Counted from the stretch's first letter, positions 18,441 to 29,663 are shown. The stretch is DNA of 64,000 nt from Maniola hyperantus (GCF_902806685.2 NC_048549.1:12479594-12543593), one strand, 5' to 3'. Made by a program: numbers and translations. Notes: a model not told the origin generated them from the sequence alone.

Positions 18441-19514
18441 GAGCGCATTCAAAAAGTTTTTTTTAACTTCTGGTAAGCCTTAACGCTATCCAACTTTGAA
18501 AATATTTGTCAACAAGAGAAAATCTACACCTTTGTGTATAAGTATTTTATGGTTTCTCGTTAGTTACAATTATTACTATCCACAATGTTTAAATATAAAA
18601 TTTATAAAATTACTTGTAACTCAGACATACAAGTCAGTGTTGTGTGTTAATATTTACAAAAAAAATCGTAAAATTCAAAAATTCATAATTCAAATAATTT
18701 ATTCAATGTAGGTAATAAATTACTTTTTTTGATGGTCGGTTGTGGAATGTAAGTCTGCCATACCATGCCTGGAATTAATACATAAGGCAATTTTTAATCG
18801 AAATAATACTTGCTGAGAATAAAAGGGTATGTTACTTCACAATTTTAGTTATCCACGTAATATTATTGATGACAGTCATAGTTGCGTGTGTGTAACTCAA
18901 TATACCTTTTTAAGTATCTTCTAAAATGTATCTTAGAAGAGAATTTTTGTTTACTATTACTGCTGCTATTTACTCATAATCGCTAAAAAGTGAGTTACAA
19001 TATTTTTCCTTGCAGGTGCCGTAATATTTGTTACATAATTAAAGATCTTAAATTATTTCAAACAATAACAAGTTAGGACAAGCATTTTGGTATGCATTGA
19101 CATAGATTTCTTTTCAAGTGTTTGGTACATACAAACGCAAATAAAAATCGTATCGAAAGTTGTATTTAATATCTCACATAGTTACAACATCTCAATTCAA
19201 AAGAACTAAGTAGTTATTCCGACTTCACAGCCACTTCCTTTCTTACATGTTTAAAAAGGCGCATAAGAAATCCAATCATACAACAATCACCGAATTTCTG
19301 CTAGCACTTAGCAACCTATTAGCTCAAATATATTTCAAAACTTCTATGCCAAATCTAGATCACTCGATAAACTTATTGTTAACCGATTTTAATTCTTAAC
19401 GAATTAAAATAAGGTTTAAATTTAAATAGACACTTTAAACTTTCCACGTACATTCAGCTTCGTATTACTGCTTAGTTGCTAAAATGTTTTGCATAGAACA
19501 TATATATAGTAGCT
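18441..19514. other. Unannotated AT-rich sequence
   Basis: About 1.1 kb. The open frame 18496-18711 (71 codons, rich in I, K and N) is typical of AT-rich noise. No repeat recognised. Confidence 0.5.
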
Positions 19515-19720
19515 ACTAGATGATGGCCGCGACCTCGTCCGCGTGGATTTAGGATTTTCAAAAATCCCGCGGGAACTCTAATTTTCAGGGATAAAGAGTA
19601 GCCTATGTCCTTCCCCGGGATGTAAGCTAACTCTGTACCAAATTTCATCAAAATCGGTTGAACTGTTGGGCCGTGAAAAGCTAGCAGACAGACAGACAGA
19701 CACACTTTTGCAGTAGGTAA
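19515..19720 (-). mobile_element. Helitron F2, reverse, 5' end degraded
   Basis: A|CTAGATGATGGCCGCG, CTCGTCCGCGTGGATTTAGG, GGGATAAAGAGTAGCC, CAAAATCGGTTGAACTG, then CAGACAGACAGACAGACACAC. The terminal TCCATACTAAT is replaced by GCAGTAGGTAAG. Confidence 0.7.
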
Positions 19721-19821
19721 GCAAAACATGGGTTACAACTTGGAGTCCGCAAAAGTTTTTGATTGGAGTGACTCGTCCTGGGGTAGTATTAGGTACTACA
19801 TACTAAGTAATACATAGTAGC

Positions 19822-20076
19822 ACACAAAGTGTGTCTGTCTGTCTGTCTGTCTGCCTGCTAGCTATTCACGGTCCACGGTTCTTTGCGCCGATGCAGATGT
19901 TCTAAACTTTGAAATAAACCAAAGAATGTGAAACTGTCACGTCGCTCGTCGTCGGATTTTAGTATAATCGATTTTTATGAAGTTTGGTACAGAGGTAGCT
20001 TACATCCCGGGCAAGGGCTAGTTTTATCCCGGAAATCAAAGAGTTCCCACAGGATTTTTAAAAACGTAAATCACTA
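19822..20076 (+). mobile_element. Helitron F2, internally altered
   Basis: GTGTGTCTGTCTGTCTGTC, GCTAGCTATTCACGG, then about 90 bp unlike the family, then GTTTGGTACAGAGGTAGC, ATCCCGGAAATCAAAGAG and a shortened end at CACTAG|T. The 3' hairpin is deleted. Confidence 0.6.
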
Positions 20077-20351
20077 GTTATGAATAAAGTTCATTAATTA
20101 GGTAATCATTTAGTGCTTATAGTAATATTTGGTGTCGAGTGTACTACTGGTTCAAGGAACCTCACCCACACATTCAAACTTGTTATAGTTTTCTTTTTTG
20201 CTGAGCATTTCTTGATAATGATGAATCGCGTATTATTTGAATAGACACCGGTCAGGAGCGATGATCTATATTGTTAATAAAAAAATATAATGTAGACACA
20301 TCGATACAAATAAAATCGAAGATGTAAAAGTAATTGTATCATTGTATGGCG

Positions 20352-20459
20352 TATTTTTTTATTCAGATACAAGTTAGCCCTTGACTGCAATCTCACCTGG
20401 TGGTAAGTCATGATGCAGTCTAAGATGGAAGGGGGATGGTATGGCAGTTTTATATATAA
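20352..20459 (-). mobile_element. SINE-A fragment
   Basis: TTTTTTATTCAGATACAAG, TTAGCCCTTGACTGCAATC, ACCTGGTGGTAAGTCATG and GGTATGGCAG; cut at the next element. Confidence 0.65.
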
Positions 20460-20645
20460 CTAGCTGCCCTGGCGAACTTCGTACCGCCTAACAGTCGATT
20501 CTTTTTCAGGCATTCTTAAAATTTTTCTCTCCGTAAGAACCATCCTCGAACTTCAAGGAATATTATAAAAAAAGAATTAGCGAAATCGGTTTAGGTGTTC
20601 TCGAGATTTGCGATCAGCAACACATTTTGCGATCATTTTGCGAAT
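20460..20645 (-). mobile_element. Helitron-like family F6
   Basis: CTAGCTGCCCTGGCGAACTT, CGTACCGCCTAACAGTCG, AATTTTTCTCTCCGTAAG and GAATTAGCGAAATCGG. A repeat of this form is common in Lepidoptera; Helitron affinity is inferred only from the CTAG end. Confidence 0.5.
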
Positions 20646-20647
20646 CA

Positions 20648-20777
20648 TCCTAATCTTATAAATGCGAAAACGTGTCTGTCTATCTACCTATCTGTTACCT
20701 TTTAACGGCCATATTTTTAACCAGGTAGGTACTACAGAGAAAGCTTGCATCCCGGAAAATCAAAGAGAGTTCCACTT
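20648..20777 (+). mobile_element. Helitron F2, 3'-truncated
   Basis: A|TCCTAATCTTATAAATGCG, GTGTCTGTCTATC, ACAGAGAAAGCTTGCATCCC, GGAAAATCAAAGAGAG; the hairpin and CTAG are absent. Confidence 0.6.
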
Positions 20778-21274
20778 TTGAATACCTTTTTGTCTGAGAT
20801 TTTGGGGGGGTTTGGGTTTGAGGAGAGATATTTTCACAACATTATGTCACACGAAATTTTGAACTTATTTATCCGAAACTGTGTATCTTTGATATTTAGG
20901 ATATCAATGTCCTTGTCGCATGTTGGGTTATAAAAAAATAGAGCGCATAAAGTAATTTACAATAATGCTGTAAGGAATAAATATAGTCAGATCGATTGTG
21001 TACTTGTATCGTAAAAACTACTATGGCTAATCCCGAAATGAAAATGGTTGACAAGTGGCTGACAGATCTATTTTTATGTGTATCTCTGCTTCCTATATTA
21101 TTGTACCTAGTCATGTCTAGATGCTAGACTAGATCATTGTGTTGTAAAAAGTAAATTCAGTCCGCCCTGTCTGTCTATTAGAAAGCGCTGAACTGAACGC
21201 AAAAAGTACTCAACAATTTTTTTATTAAGATTTTAGAGATAGAATGAATGGCTTAGTCTGCGGCCCAGGCGGGG
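20778..21274. other. Unannotated AT-rich sequence
   Basis: Nothing recognised. Confidence 0.45.
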
Positions 21275-21395
21275 TGATTCGCTAACTCAGTATCTTACAC
21301 TGAACTGGCCATGGAGCTCATTTTTTAATCCGTTGAAGGTTTTCTACGAAAAAACATTTTCGTATCACCCAGTGAAGCAGCAATGTAGAACCAAC
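21275..21395 (+). repeat. Dispersed repeat with GCTAACTCAG core
   Basis: GATTCGCTAACTCAGTATC, ACACTGAACTG, GGTTTTCTACGAAAAAACATTTT, CACCCAGTGAAGCAGCAATG. The same order recurs at 22744-22866. Class unknown. Confidence 0.5.
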
Positions 21396-21729
21396 CAACC
21401 TCGGTGGCTATCATTTAATGTTAGACACTGACAAGAAATTGGAAGTCTAGTCATTACTGCGGCTGCACGATTGCGGTAGAATGACGGCTACAATGTCACG
21501 ATCGCAGTCACCTCTGATTGGTTGACGCTCGCTCACTATTGGCTACAATTCATTGTTGCAACAAGAATACCATAGATTCAGCCAATCACAACAATTGCGA
21601 TTGTAATAATGATTGATGCAGGTTTCACGAAATCGCCCTACTGATTAACAGCAACACATTTGTTGTACTTTAAAAAAAAAAAATAGCGAAGAAACGAGCT
21701 GGTGGTTGGGATGTTCAGTGACTACCGCC

Positions 21730-21955
21730 ACCAATGAACATTTGCAGTACCAGAGGAACCACCAATGCGTTGCCGGCCTTTCAGGAATTTGTAATTTCAT
21801 GTTGTAATCTAATGGGAACACCGCCGAAGGGAGTTGATTCCACAGTGTGCGTAAAACGTAAACTTATTGAAAAATCCTATTACAATGTAAAGGATTATTT
21901 AAATGAAATGAAATGAAAATGAAATGAAAAATGAAAATGAAATGAAAATCTTTTT
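21730..21955 (+). pseudogene. LINE 3' end with AATGAA tail
   Basis: Contains GTTGCCGGCCTTTCAGG; near the end it reads CVKRKLIEKSYYNVKDYLNE. This is the KxxLxxKxYYxxxDYLN signature seen at the C-terminus of several insect LINE ORFs. An (AATGA/AAATGA)n tail runs at 21901-21950. Only the last part remains. Confidence 0.55.
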
Positions 21956-22290
21956 TTATTCGTATAAACTTTTACAAGTGCTTACGAATAGTCGGATGCA
22001 TCTACCACTGGTTCGGAATGCCTTTCCTGCCGAGAAGAACCAGCAAGAAACTCGGCGGTTGCTCTTTTCAAATATTTGATATAGGTACAAAATTATGCCA
22101 TGTATAAAATAGTATTTGCAGTCTTGTGCGTTGCTGGAACGAGCTGCAGGTCAAATCCACGCTCTTTTATCATTTAGATAATCTTCAATTGTGTAATATG
22201 CTTTTTTCAGGAGCATAATGATAAGAAAACCTGGGAATGAGTTGCCAAACAGCTTTGATAGTTCTAATAAAATAAGCGATTTTGTAAAGT
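21956..22290 (-). pseudogene. LINE 3' end, opposite orientation
   Basis: The minus strand reads MLLKKAYYTIEDYLNDKRAW and then a stop, followed by the 3' UTR stretch GCAACCGCCGAGTTTCTTGC, GGTTCTTCTCGGCAGG and GAATAAAAAAA. The C-terminal signature matches its neighbour at 21850, but the 3' UTR differs, so these are two LINE families lying tail to tail. Confidence 0.65.
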
Positions 22291-22295
22291 ACAAA

Positions 22296-22382
22296 TACAA
22301 ATTTCTTTATTGCGAATATGGGTAAACAGTGGAGATGTTACAAAAATAAGAAGGTACAGCCAAATTATGTCTATTTATAGCA
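22296..22382 (-). repeat. LINE-type 3' tail (family U)
   Basis: The minus strand reads GGCTGTACCTTC, GTAACATCTCCACTG, TTTACCCATATTCGC and AATAAAGAAATTTG, with a polyadenylation-like AATAAA. Also present in plus orientation at 24232 and 24828. Confidence 0.55.
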
Positions 22383-22689
22383 TGCAATATGTTATGATAT
22401 ATATTAATTGTCAGTGATTAATTATTATACAAATCTAACTCAAACTACATCTATATACGGGGTGGAATTTTGTAATGCCACCTGAAGGCAAAGTACTCTT
22501 AATACTGTAGATAGAAAATTTTACTCAAAGAAAACATTCCTTTATTTTTGAATAGAAAGAAAACTGCATTCAAAGATTTTCGAAAATTCGCTTGCCACAC
22601 CCGTGAATCGAACCGACTAAAATCTGAAAAATTACAACCTGTACTCTTATTGCATCGATAGTTAGGATCAATAATTATAAGGATGAAAT

Positions 22690-23030
22690 CTCTCTAACCT
22701 GAGTTGACCTGAGTTTGTTGTGGGCTCTTCTCAGACCTGCTTACTGACTCGCTAACTCAGTGTCTAACACTGAATGATTGACATTTATTTTTAATTCATT
22801 AAAGGTTTTCTGTGAAAAATTATTTTGATGTCACTCAGTGAGGCAGCAATATACAACCAACCAATTGTCAATCATTCAGCGCGTTTGGACCCTCGTAGCT
22901 TTATTTTTAAGTTTACCTATTAATTTATCAGTCATCATCATTACATCATTGTATTGCTAATTCAGCATGTGACAAACAGAAAGTGATACCCAATCAGAAT
23001 AAATGATTTTAGTTTGAGTTTGACGCCAAT
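22690..23030 (+). repeat. LINE-type 3' tail (family T) with inserted repeat
   Basis: CCTGAGTTTGTTGTGGGCTC, TTCTCAGACCTG, then the GCTAACTCAG repeat at 22744-22866, then CGCGTTTGGACCCTCGTAGC and AATAAATGATTTTAG. The break suggests an insertion into a T-family tail. Compare the uninterrupted order at 23390. Confidence 0.5.
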
Positions 23031-23389
23031 TCATAATGTAACAAAATTACATACAAACAATTTTTTATCAGCAGTCAGCGTAGAATGTTAATGTTACTTA
23101 CTATTTGACCGATAGCTAACACTTTTATTTTGATAAATCGATTTTAGATTATACGAACCGTCGTATCATGGTGTCATAGAAGACGTCCTGGAGTAAAGAA
23201 TAGCCGGTAGCCGGGTCGATGGCCTCAGTGAAATGTAAATAGAGAGAACACGTCAATCATAGAAGCGCCCACTCAGGGTTTCAGCGTTGCTGCGTATTCA
23301 TGTCAAATCGCCAAAATAAACTGGCGTGAAGTCTAGTTTGTAGAAATACTGGCACTTATGAATTGCGACTAGGATTATCATCTCTCCGG
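23031..23389. other. Unannotated sequence
   Basis: Nothing recognised. Confidence 0.45.
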
Positions 23390-23570
23390 GTTTCGTTTGT
23401 TGTCGACTCTTCTCAGACCTGGGCGCGTTTGGAACAATCGCAGCTTTAGTTTAAAGCTTACGCAATTAATTATCACCATCGCATAGATCCAACAATTGAC
23501 AATGAAAAAGTGTGGGTCTAATGGTACCTATTTTGAATAAATGATTAGACTTTGACTTTGACTTCGTCTG
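23390..23570 (+). repeat. LINE-type 3' tail (family T), intact
   Basis: TTTGTTGTCGACTC, TTCTCAGACCTGGGCGCG, TTTGGAACAATCGCAGC, TTACGCAATTAATTATCACC, then GAATAAATGATTAGAC and the tail TTTGACTTTGACTTCG. Best copy of this tail in the window. Confidence 0.55.
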
Positions 23571-23643
23571 ATCTTAGTTCGGACTTCGGTGGGCATCCGG
23601 GGAGGGTCCGGGTGGGGTTTGGCATTGGTACTGTCCGGGTTTC

Positions 23644-23772
23644 GGGTCATCATCATGATCAACCCATCGCCAGCGCACTATAGAGCACGGGTCTCTTCTC
23701 AGAGTGAAAAGGGTTTTGGCCATTACCACGCTGGCCATGTACGGATCGGATGGAATTCTGCAAGTAACGCCT
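23644..23772 (-). mobile_element. SINE-B 3' half
   Basis: CATCATCATGATCAACCCAT, CGGGTCTCTTCTCAGAGTG, ACCACGCTGGCC; reverse complement of the family's end. Confidence 0.65.
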
Positions 23773-23977
23773 GCTTCTATCCAACAGTTATCAAAGCTTA
23801 AAAAAGAAATAAAACTAAGTATAGCAAAGACGCGCCTAGACCGGTCGTGGCGTGGAAAGTGATTGATACCGACACTGATACCAGTACGTAGCTGACCGCA
23901 CAAACAACGCGGTCGCACCAACACAGCCTCCTAGTCTAGGAGCTAGGAATGTCTGATCTAAACTGCTATATTTCTTC

Positions 23978-24022
23978 CAGGTTAGCCCGCTTCCATCTTA
24001 GTTTGCATCATCACTTGCCACC
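23978..24022 (-). repeat. SINE-A fragment
   Basis: CAGGTTAGCCCGCTTCCATC and CATCATCACTTGCCACC, reverse of the family's internal part. Confidence 0.45.
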
Positions 24023-24059
24023 GATTTGTTGTTATTAGCAATCGGGGATAACTCGACAT

Positions 24060-24400
24060 TGAGTTGATTTGAGGCCACATGGCGCGTTTCGGTGCGTTAC
24101 GGCGCTTCCCTGTGGATTTGAGTATTGGGTGCGACACGGGCACTGCGTTGCCGCTGCGGTAAAATGTATAGCGTTGCACCGCACCACCCTTCTCCGCGTT
24201 GCGGTGCGGTGCCGCAAAGCATTTGGCTGCACGTTTTTGTTTTTGTAACATCTTCACTGTTTACCCATATCCGCAATAAAGAAATTTGAATTGAATTGAA
24301 TTGAATTGCATCGTAATGCATCGTGTGGTATGATACGTTGATTTCTATCATAGGCACCGCACCGCCAACGCAGCGCATTGTGTGGCTTCGCGGATATCTA
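24060..24400. repeat. GC-rich inverted element interrupted by a LINE-type tail
   Basis: GCGTTGCGGTGCGGTGCC at about 24197 faces GGCACCGCACCGCCAACGC at about 24353. Between them lies the U-family tail (24232-24310) ending in AATTGAATTGAATTG. Looks like a foldback split by a retroposed tail. Confidence 0.5.
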
Positions 24401-24827
24401 CTCATGTGTTCACGCTTAGCGACAGATACACCGCTTAAGAGGCAGCCAGTCGCTCGTGGGGACTCGACCTAATGACTTTAATGTATTCATATACATACAA
24501 AAATTGCTACCAGCTCCCAAGTCCCAACCCATAAGAAAGGCTTGTCATACGATAGTTGCAAAATAAAAAATCTACTTAAAGTAAAAGTAAATAAATTATG
24601 TAGGTTTAGTCGCGAGAGAAGCATTGAATAGACTTCCAGGTAAAATTGCCATATGGTGTCCAAAGGGATTAACAAATTGTCCTCCCGTCCTCCCTCATCT
24701 ATCGAATATACTGCTTTACGGAATGTCGCGCGTAGGTAACCTAAGGCCGATTTTTAACCGAAACCGAAGATGATTAATCGGCTATCGCCACAATCTCAGG
24801 TCGAAACGGCCTTTTAATAACTCTATT
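24401..24827. other. Unannotated sequence
   Basis: Nothing recognised. Confidence 0.45.
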
Positions 24828-24915
24828 TGGCTGTACCTTTTTTATTTTGTAACATCTCCACTGCTTACCCAGATTCGCAATAAAGAAATTTGTATTTAGG
24901 TACATATTTGTATTT
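24828..24915 (+). repeat. LINE-type 3' tail (family U)
   Basis: GGCTGTACC, TTTGTAACATCTCCACTGC, TTACCCAGATTCGC, AATAAAGAAATTTGTATT. Same order as 22296 and 24232. Confidence 0.55.
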
Positions 24916-25624
24916 GTAAGAAATTCAGTGCAAGATTGGCTGACTCTGCTGACATTATAGCTTTGGGTTGTTTGTATTTTATTTTTAAAGCATCAGTCTT
25001 CATTAGCTCTAGATAATGTTCCAAAGTTCACAAATCCCACCATTAGGGGATTAGTGGAATAGCCCACCATGATGTAGTGATTTTTTTAAATGAAAATACT
25101 GAGAAATAAAAAACTCGTTTCATTAAAGTGTGTCCTGCTTTTTCCTTTCCTCCTTTTTTTGTAAAGTAAGTAGTACTAATCTGCTCTCCTTTTCCATTTT
25201 CCTATCTCGCAACAGTACTCTCAAACTCGATTTCTGATTAAATCAGAAAATACTGTATGCTAGTAAGAATGTGTGCACCACTTTACAATAGGTATTCAAT
25301 GTAGGTAGGTACCTACCTACTTCTTGGATATTACAAGAAAGATTTAAAACTAGGTATCTACCTACTCAATGAAATACTTTAACGATAGCGTTTAAATATA
25401 ATAATGACCTACAGGTACAGGTCATTTACCTACTTACTGACTACAATTTCATCATCGTGAAACAAGCACATACTATAATTTGGCTATACTGCAAAAAAAA
25501 TCCTACTGTGGAAAAACAAGTAGTACCCAGGTGTACATATAAGCGATTTTGTGCCAAAATGTTCTAAATAACAAATACATATATACATACCTATTTAAAG
25601 TTCAAACCTATTGAACTTTTATCA
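24916..25624. other. Unannotated AT-rich sequence
   Basis: Contains the palindrome GTAGGTAGGTACCTACCTAC near 25305; otherwise nothing recognised. Confidence 0.45.
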
Positions 25625-25870
25625 TTTGCTGCCACCAATAATGAAAAATAATCGATTCTTGAATGGACTGCTGTCTTGTGCCGCCTGAATCCAGTGGCTC
25701 TCTGCGACTCTGACTGCTGCGACTTGATGTTATTCGTCCACCTAGTGGGGGGTCTTCCAAAGCTGCGTTTTCCGGTGCGAGGTCGCCATTCTAGCATCTT
25801 GAGACTCCAACGTCTATCGGTTTTTCGAACTATATGTGCCCTGCCACTTCAGCTTCGCAAACCACCGCAG
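25625..25870 (-). pseudogene. RTE-type LINE, 3' end of ORF2, reverse
   Basis: The minus strand reads VRKTDRRWSLKMLEWRPRTG then KRSFGRPPTRWTNNIK, the most legible RTE C-terminal tail in the window. Frameshifts follow (KSQQSESQRA...). 5'-truncated with no catalytic motifs. Confidence 0.65.
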
Positions 25871-26008
25871 TCTACTTTAGAAAAAATACGAGAATAAAAT
25901 GAACAACAGAGTTAAGGGTAAGCGACCGTGACGCGCGACTGTTTGCTTACAATCGCGCGATACTGTTACGCGTCGCTCAGGTACGTCACGATCGCGTAAC
26001 GCAAACTC

Positions 26009-26470
26009 TAAAGAGCTTCCGAAGGGTCAAGCGGCTTTACGTCAAGCACGTAGATTTTCGCTTGAGCCAAGCATTTTGACTGTTTACAATGTTTGCTTGA
26101 TGCTTGAGTCAAGCATTTACGTGCTTGACGGTGATTGATGCGATTTTATATTTTTGCTTGACGCGACGTTCGGACTGTGTTCGAGATATGAGAAAAGTGC
26201 CATTCGCTTGACCAAGCTGCTTAACGGGCGCATCAAGCTCGCGTCAAGCTGATTGATTAAGCAAAACAAAAGCATCTAGTCTATACAAAATGAGAAATCA
26301 CTCGGCATTTTGACTCTATGTGTCAACCGTCATGTCAACAGTATGGTTCACCTTTAAAGTAAGGACTAAAATCGTACTTTTGACATGACAGTATACACAG
26401 AAAGTTAAAATGGCGCGGCATTATACATGCTTGACGTCAAGTCGCTAGACCGTGTCGGAAGCCCTTTAGA
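26009..26470. repeat. CAAGC-rich TIR element with nested MITE
   Basis: Ends CTCTAAAGAGCTTCCGAAGGG and its near complement CGGAAGCCCTTTAGAGC. The interior repeats TCAAGC or GCTTGA at least a dozen times and is partly self-complementary (ACGTCAAGCACGTA / TTTACGTGCTTGACGG). A second MITE sits at 26281-26430. Confidence 0.6.
26281..26430. repeat. Short TIR element (family G), nested copy
   Basis: TGAGAAATCACTCGGCATTTTGAC, GTTCACCTTTAAAGTAAGGAC, AGTTAAAATGGCGCGGC; a close relative of 727-836. It splits the CAAGC element. Confidence 0.6.
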
Positions 26471-26471
26471 G

Positions 26472-26563
26472 CTACGATTGTTTTGTGGCTCATTCGTTCG
26501 ATTGACTCGATCGAACGATTTAATTGGACCGTTCTGATCGATGAGTAGCCAAAACAATTGTTT
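26472..26563. repeat. Foldback element
   Basis: ACGATTGTTTTGTGGCTCAT faces ATGAGTAGCCAAAACAATTG, with TCGTTCGATTGACTCGATCGAACG inside. About 92 bp. Confidence 0.6.
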
Positions 26564-26911
26564 CATACAGCTTCATTTTTTAAGTGGAGAATGTGACGAT
26601 GGTTGTTATTGTTCTATGTGGATGACATTTTGGATTGTGTCCTACGTGTTATGAGTTATCGGATATGTCCCGTGTGGTGGCCATAGATCATTGCAATAAT
26701 AGATCGATAGGCGTGAATTACATGCGTAGAGCAAAGGCCATTTTTTTTCAATGACATGATTGATCTAATATACATAAATTATCTTTTTGTCCGCGACTTT
26801 GTCGTGATTTTAAGATCCAGCTTTTTCTTTGCTTGTACGTTATTTAATTACGTATATACCTATACATAAATTTAACAATACTTACGTTAAAAAATGAAAA
26901 GAAAATGCATA
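26564..26911. other. Unannotated sequence
   Basis: Nothing recognised. Confidence 0.45.
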
Positions 26912-27135
26912 TCTAAATATATAAAAGGAAAAGGTGACTGACTAATTGACTGACTGACCTATCAACGCACGGCTCAAATTACTGGATGGATTGGACTGAA
27001 GTTTGGCATGCAGATAGCTATTATGACGTAGGCATCCGCTAAGAAAGGATTTTTGAAAATTCAACCCCTAAGGGGTAGGGATAGGGGTTTGAAATTTGTG
27101 TGGTCCACGCGGAACAAGTAGTGAGCATAAGCTAG
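26912..27135 (+). mobile_element. Helitron F1, full-length
   Basis: A|TCTAAATATATAAAAGG ... CTATTATGACGTAGGCATCC, AGGGGTAGGGATAGGGG, GTCCACGCGGAACAAGTAGTG, AGCATAAGCTAG|T. Hairpin weakened (AACAAGTAG). Confidence 0.85.
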
Positions 27136-27414
27136 TATTATACAAAGTCATTTCTAGTCCATTATTGATATACATGCCTAAGATACATGTACCTACACGT
27201 ACAAGTGAATCACGCGATCTTTCGAAGCTCTCAGCTGGAACAGGTTTGTGGCTAGGAGGAACAATAATTATTTGACGAGTGTGGGACCAGACACACGGTC
27301 GGCCACTAATCTATCAATGAGATTAGGAAGCGGAAGTAGATTAGAGACGCCCGCCGTTGAAATTATTCCGTTACTTTCTTACAAGCTTCAATTTAAATCT
27401 TATGGGTCAGTTAC

Positions 27415-27650
27415 ACACAGACTCATAGTTCGAAAAACCGACAAACGTTGGAGTGCCAAGGTTCTATTATGGCGACCTCGCGCCGGAAAGCGGACCCACC
27501 CCCCGTGGATAGACGACACCAAACGAGTCGCAGGGAGCTGCTGGATTCCTCAGGCAGTGACTGGTGTGTGGAAGTCTCCACAAGAGATCCAGAGATGTCC
27601 AGCAGTGAACATCTATCGGTTGATAACGATGACGATGATGATGGGACAGT
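27415..27650 (+). pseudogene. RTE-type LINE, 3' end of ORF2
   Basis: Reads LIVRKTDKRWSAKVLLWRPR then AGKRTHPPWIDDTKRVAGSC and WKSPQEIQRCP, ending near GATGATGATGG. The RPRAGKR...PPWIDDTKRVAGSW series is the RTE C-terminus. This explains the 147-codon frame 27248-27691, whose upstream part is unrelated. Confidence 0.65.
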
Positions 27651-28094
27651 TATTCGTAGTGTGGTTCTTATTTGAATACTCGCTTATCTAGACTTGACTA
27701 GAAGAAGTCATTTTTGTTTTAGCAGTACAATGCAATGTTTTTCCAAGACTTCATTTCCGAATTCCCAAAAATAAGTTGTCCATTTCGGAAGACAACGAAC
27801 TACGTTCGCATTATCTTTACGCGGTGGCGAGTGCGAGCTATAAATAAAAAGTGATTTATTACATAATTAAGCCAGGTATGCCTTAACGAAGTTCACCTCT
27901 TAAGTCATTATGTATGCCATTCATAATGATATCGAAAAATGGTTTAAATTAGGGCTCCCGCACTCAAAAATGGCATTAAGTAAAAACAAGCAAAAAACCT
28001 TGCTCGTTTATACGTGTTACGTGTGTTACTGCTTGAATATGGAATTCGTTTATGTAGGCATTGTCTAGAAAATCAGGAGATTTTTGGCACGAAA
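27651..28094. other. Unannotated sequence
   Basis: Nothing recognised. Confidence 0.45.
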
Positions 28095-28262
28095 CTCTAA
28101 GGTTACGGACGCCCTCCCAGCGTCCGTGTTTCCTGCCACGTATTAAGTAACTAGTAAGTAAGTACTTTCAAGGCAAGAATGAAAAGGCATCTTCTGGAGA
28201 AGCGCGCTGCAACTTATACTAGTGTAACTACTAATGTAAGACCTGTCCCATCAAGTCAAGCG
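28095..28262 (+). pseudogene. LINE ORF C-terminal fragment
   Basis: After GCCCTCCCAGCGTCCGTGTTT the frame reads ARMKRHLLEKRAATYTSVTT and continues to VYNE and a TAA near 28282. KRHLLEKR near the end is like the C-terminal helix of insect LINE ORFs. Shares nucleotide blocks with 17330-17460. Confidence 0.45.
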
Positions 28263-28923
28263 TGCGTCTATAATGAATAAAAAAAATAAAACCTCGATAA
28301 TTTATTGCCAAAAAGATTACCTACGGGAAAAGTATGATATTACGTAAAGTAGCAGATTTCTGAACAAAAGTTCCTAGTTATACGTACTAAACCGTTAATT
28401 TTTAAGTTGCGCTATTTAGGGAATATTTATAGCTACCTTATAATAATTTAGTATCGAATAAACTTGACTCATTCTATAGCGGCGGGCTCAGACAAGTATT
28501 TAGATGGGCTACGGCAGAAGACTCTATTTGACATCCCTTCATTCAGCTTCATCTTCTCGACCTTCGTTTACAGCTTTGGGCAGGTGCGCTCCACCTTAGG
28601 CTGCATCTCATCATCATCTCCTACTTGGTGTGATTGCAGTCAAGCCGCAAGCTTATATAGTTTAAAAAAAAAAATGATGTGAATGTCGGTGACTTCTGGC
28701 CACTTTACAAAGTACACTAGGGTAGCGACCAGATTTCATTCTGGTTTACTTTAGCCGTAGCATGTTTTATGTTTGATATGCGTTACGTTAATTTGTGTGC
28801 GTGTGTATGTTCGTGTATGAGTTTATTTTTGAAGTTTCTGATGCGTGGCAATAAGTCGCACGTATGAGTCGTGTTTGCACTCATGATTTAGTTTCAATGA
28901 GCTGGCTCAAAGAATTTTTTGAA
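28263..28923. other. Unannotated sequence
   Basis: No gene; the frame 28464-28682 (72 codons) has no recognisable domain. Confidence 0.4.
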
Positions 28924-29182
28924 CTAGATTTTCCGAGATAACAAGTAGTCTATGTCTGTTCCCGGGATGCAAGCTATCTCTGTACCAAAAAACAAAATCG
29001 CTTGAGCATACTCTGTTTTATTTTTTGGGACAAAAAAGGTTACATCTATGGAATGCAACCATTTCATCTCTGTAAGTACCAAATTTCATCGAAATCGGTT
29101 TTGTATGGGCCGTACAAAACTTGAAGACAGACAGACAGACAAACAGACACACTTTCGCATTAACAATACTAAGTAATATGGA
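28924..29182 (-). mobile_element. Helitron F2, reverse, with small insertion
   Basis: CTAGATTTTCCGAGATAAC, TTCCCGGGATGCAAGCTATC, then an insert of about 60 bp (TTTATTTTTTGGGAC...), then CCAAATTTCATCGAAATCGG, AGACAGACAGACAGACAAAC, ending AATATGGA. The first part of the hairpin is deleted. Confidence 0.65.
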
Positions 29183-29663
29183 TTTATAGAAATAATTAAT
29201 AGCAATAGATATAGATTTTGCCGGACAGCTCGTGAAGTTTCAGCGAAAATAACAAGAAAGAGGGTAGTTCGCTACTGTCCACAGCTCGAACTTCATCTCT
29301 CGCAGCACCGCAGTCCCGTCGTGACCACGACCCGTGCAATTGGGTTGAAATATCGACAAATAAAAAACATCAAATTAATCGTGGTAGGTGCCTGTTATCT
29401 ACATTAAAATATAACAGTAGATATATACAGAACTCTAGGTTTGTAGCTCGCGCTTGACGGTTTTTAATTTTAATATATCCGGTGAGGAGTCACGCCGCAT
29501 GGAGAGACGTTTTGCATACCAAAATACAAAAGCCATGGATGGGTTCTTATCATCGCCTCGGTAGGAACATGTTCATAAAACTTAATTGGTCATCAGCAGA
29601 CATTTAAATATAGAGTAGACCGGAATTTAAAAACATGAAAAAAAAATCAAGTTAAATATATTT
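29183..29663. other. Region with an unclassified dispersed-looking segment
   Basis: TCTCGCAGCACCGCAGTCCC and GGGTTGAAATATCGACAAAT at 29300-29360 look like sequence I associate with lepidopteran repeats, but there is no second copy here to prove it. Confidence 0.3.

Noticed and set aside
27248..27691. 147-codon frame as a host gene
   Set aside because: Its second half is the RTE C-terminal tail; the first half has no independent support.
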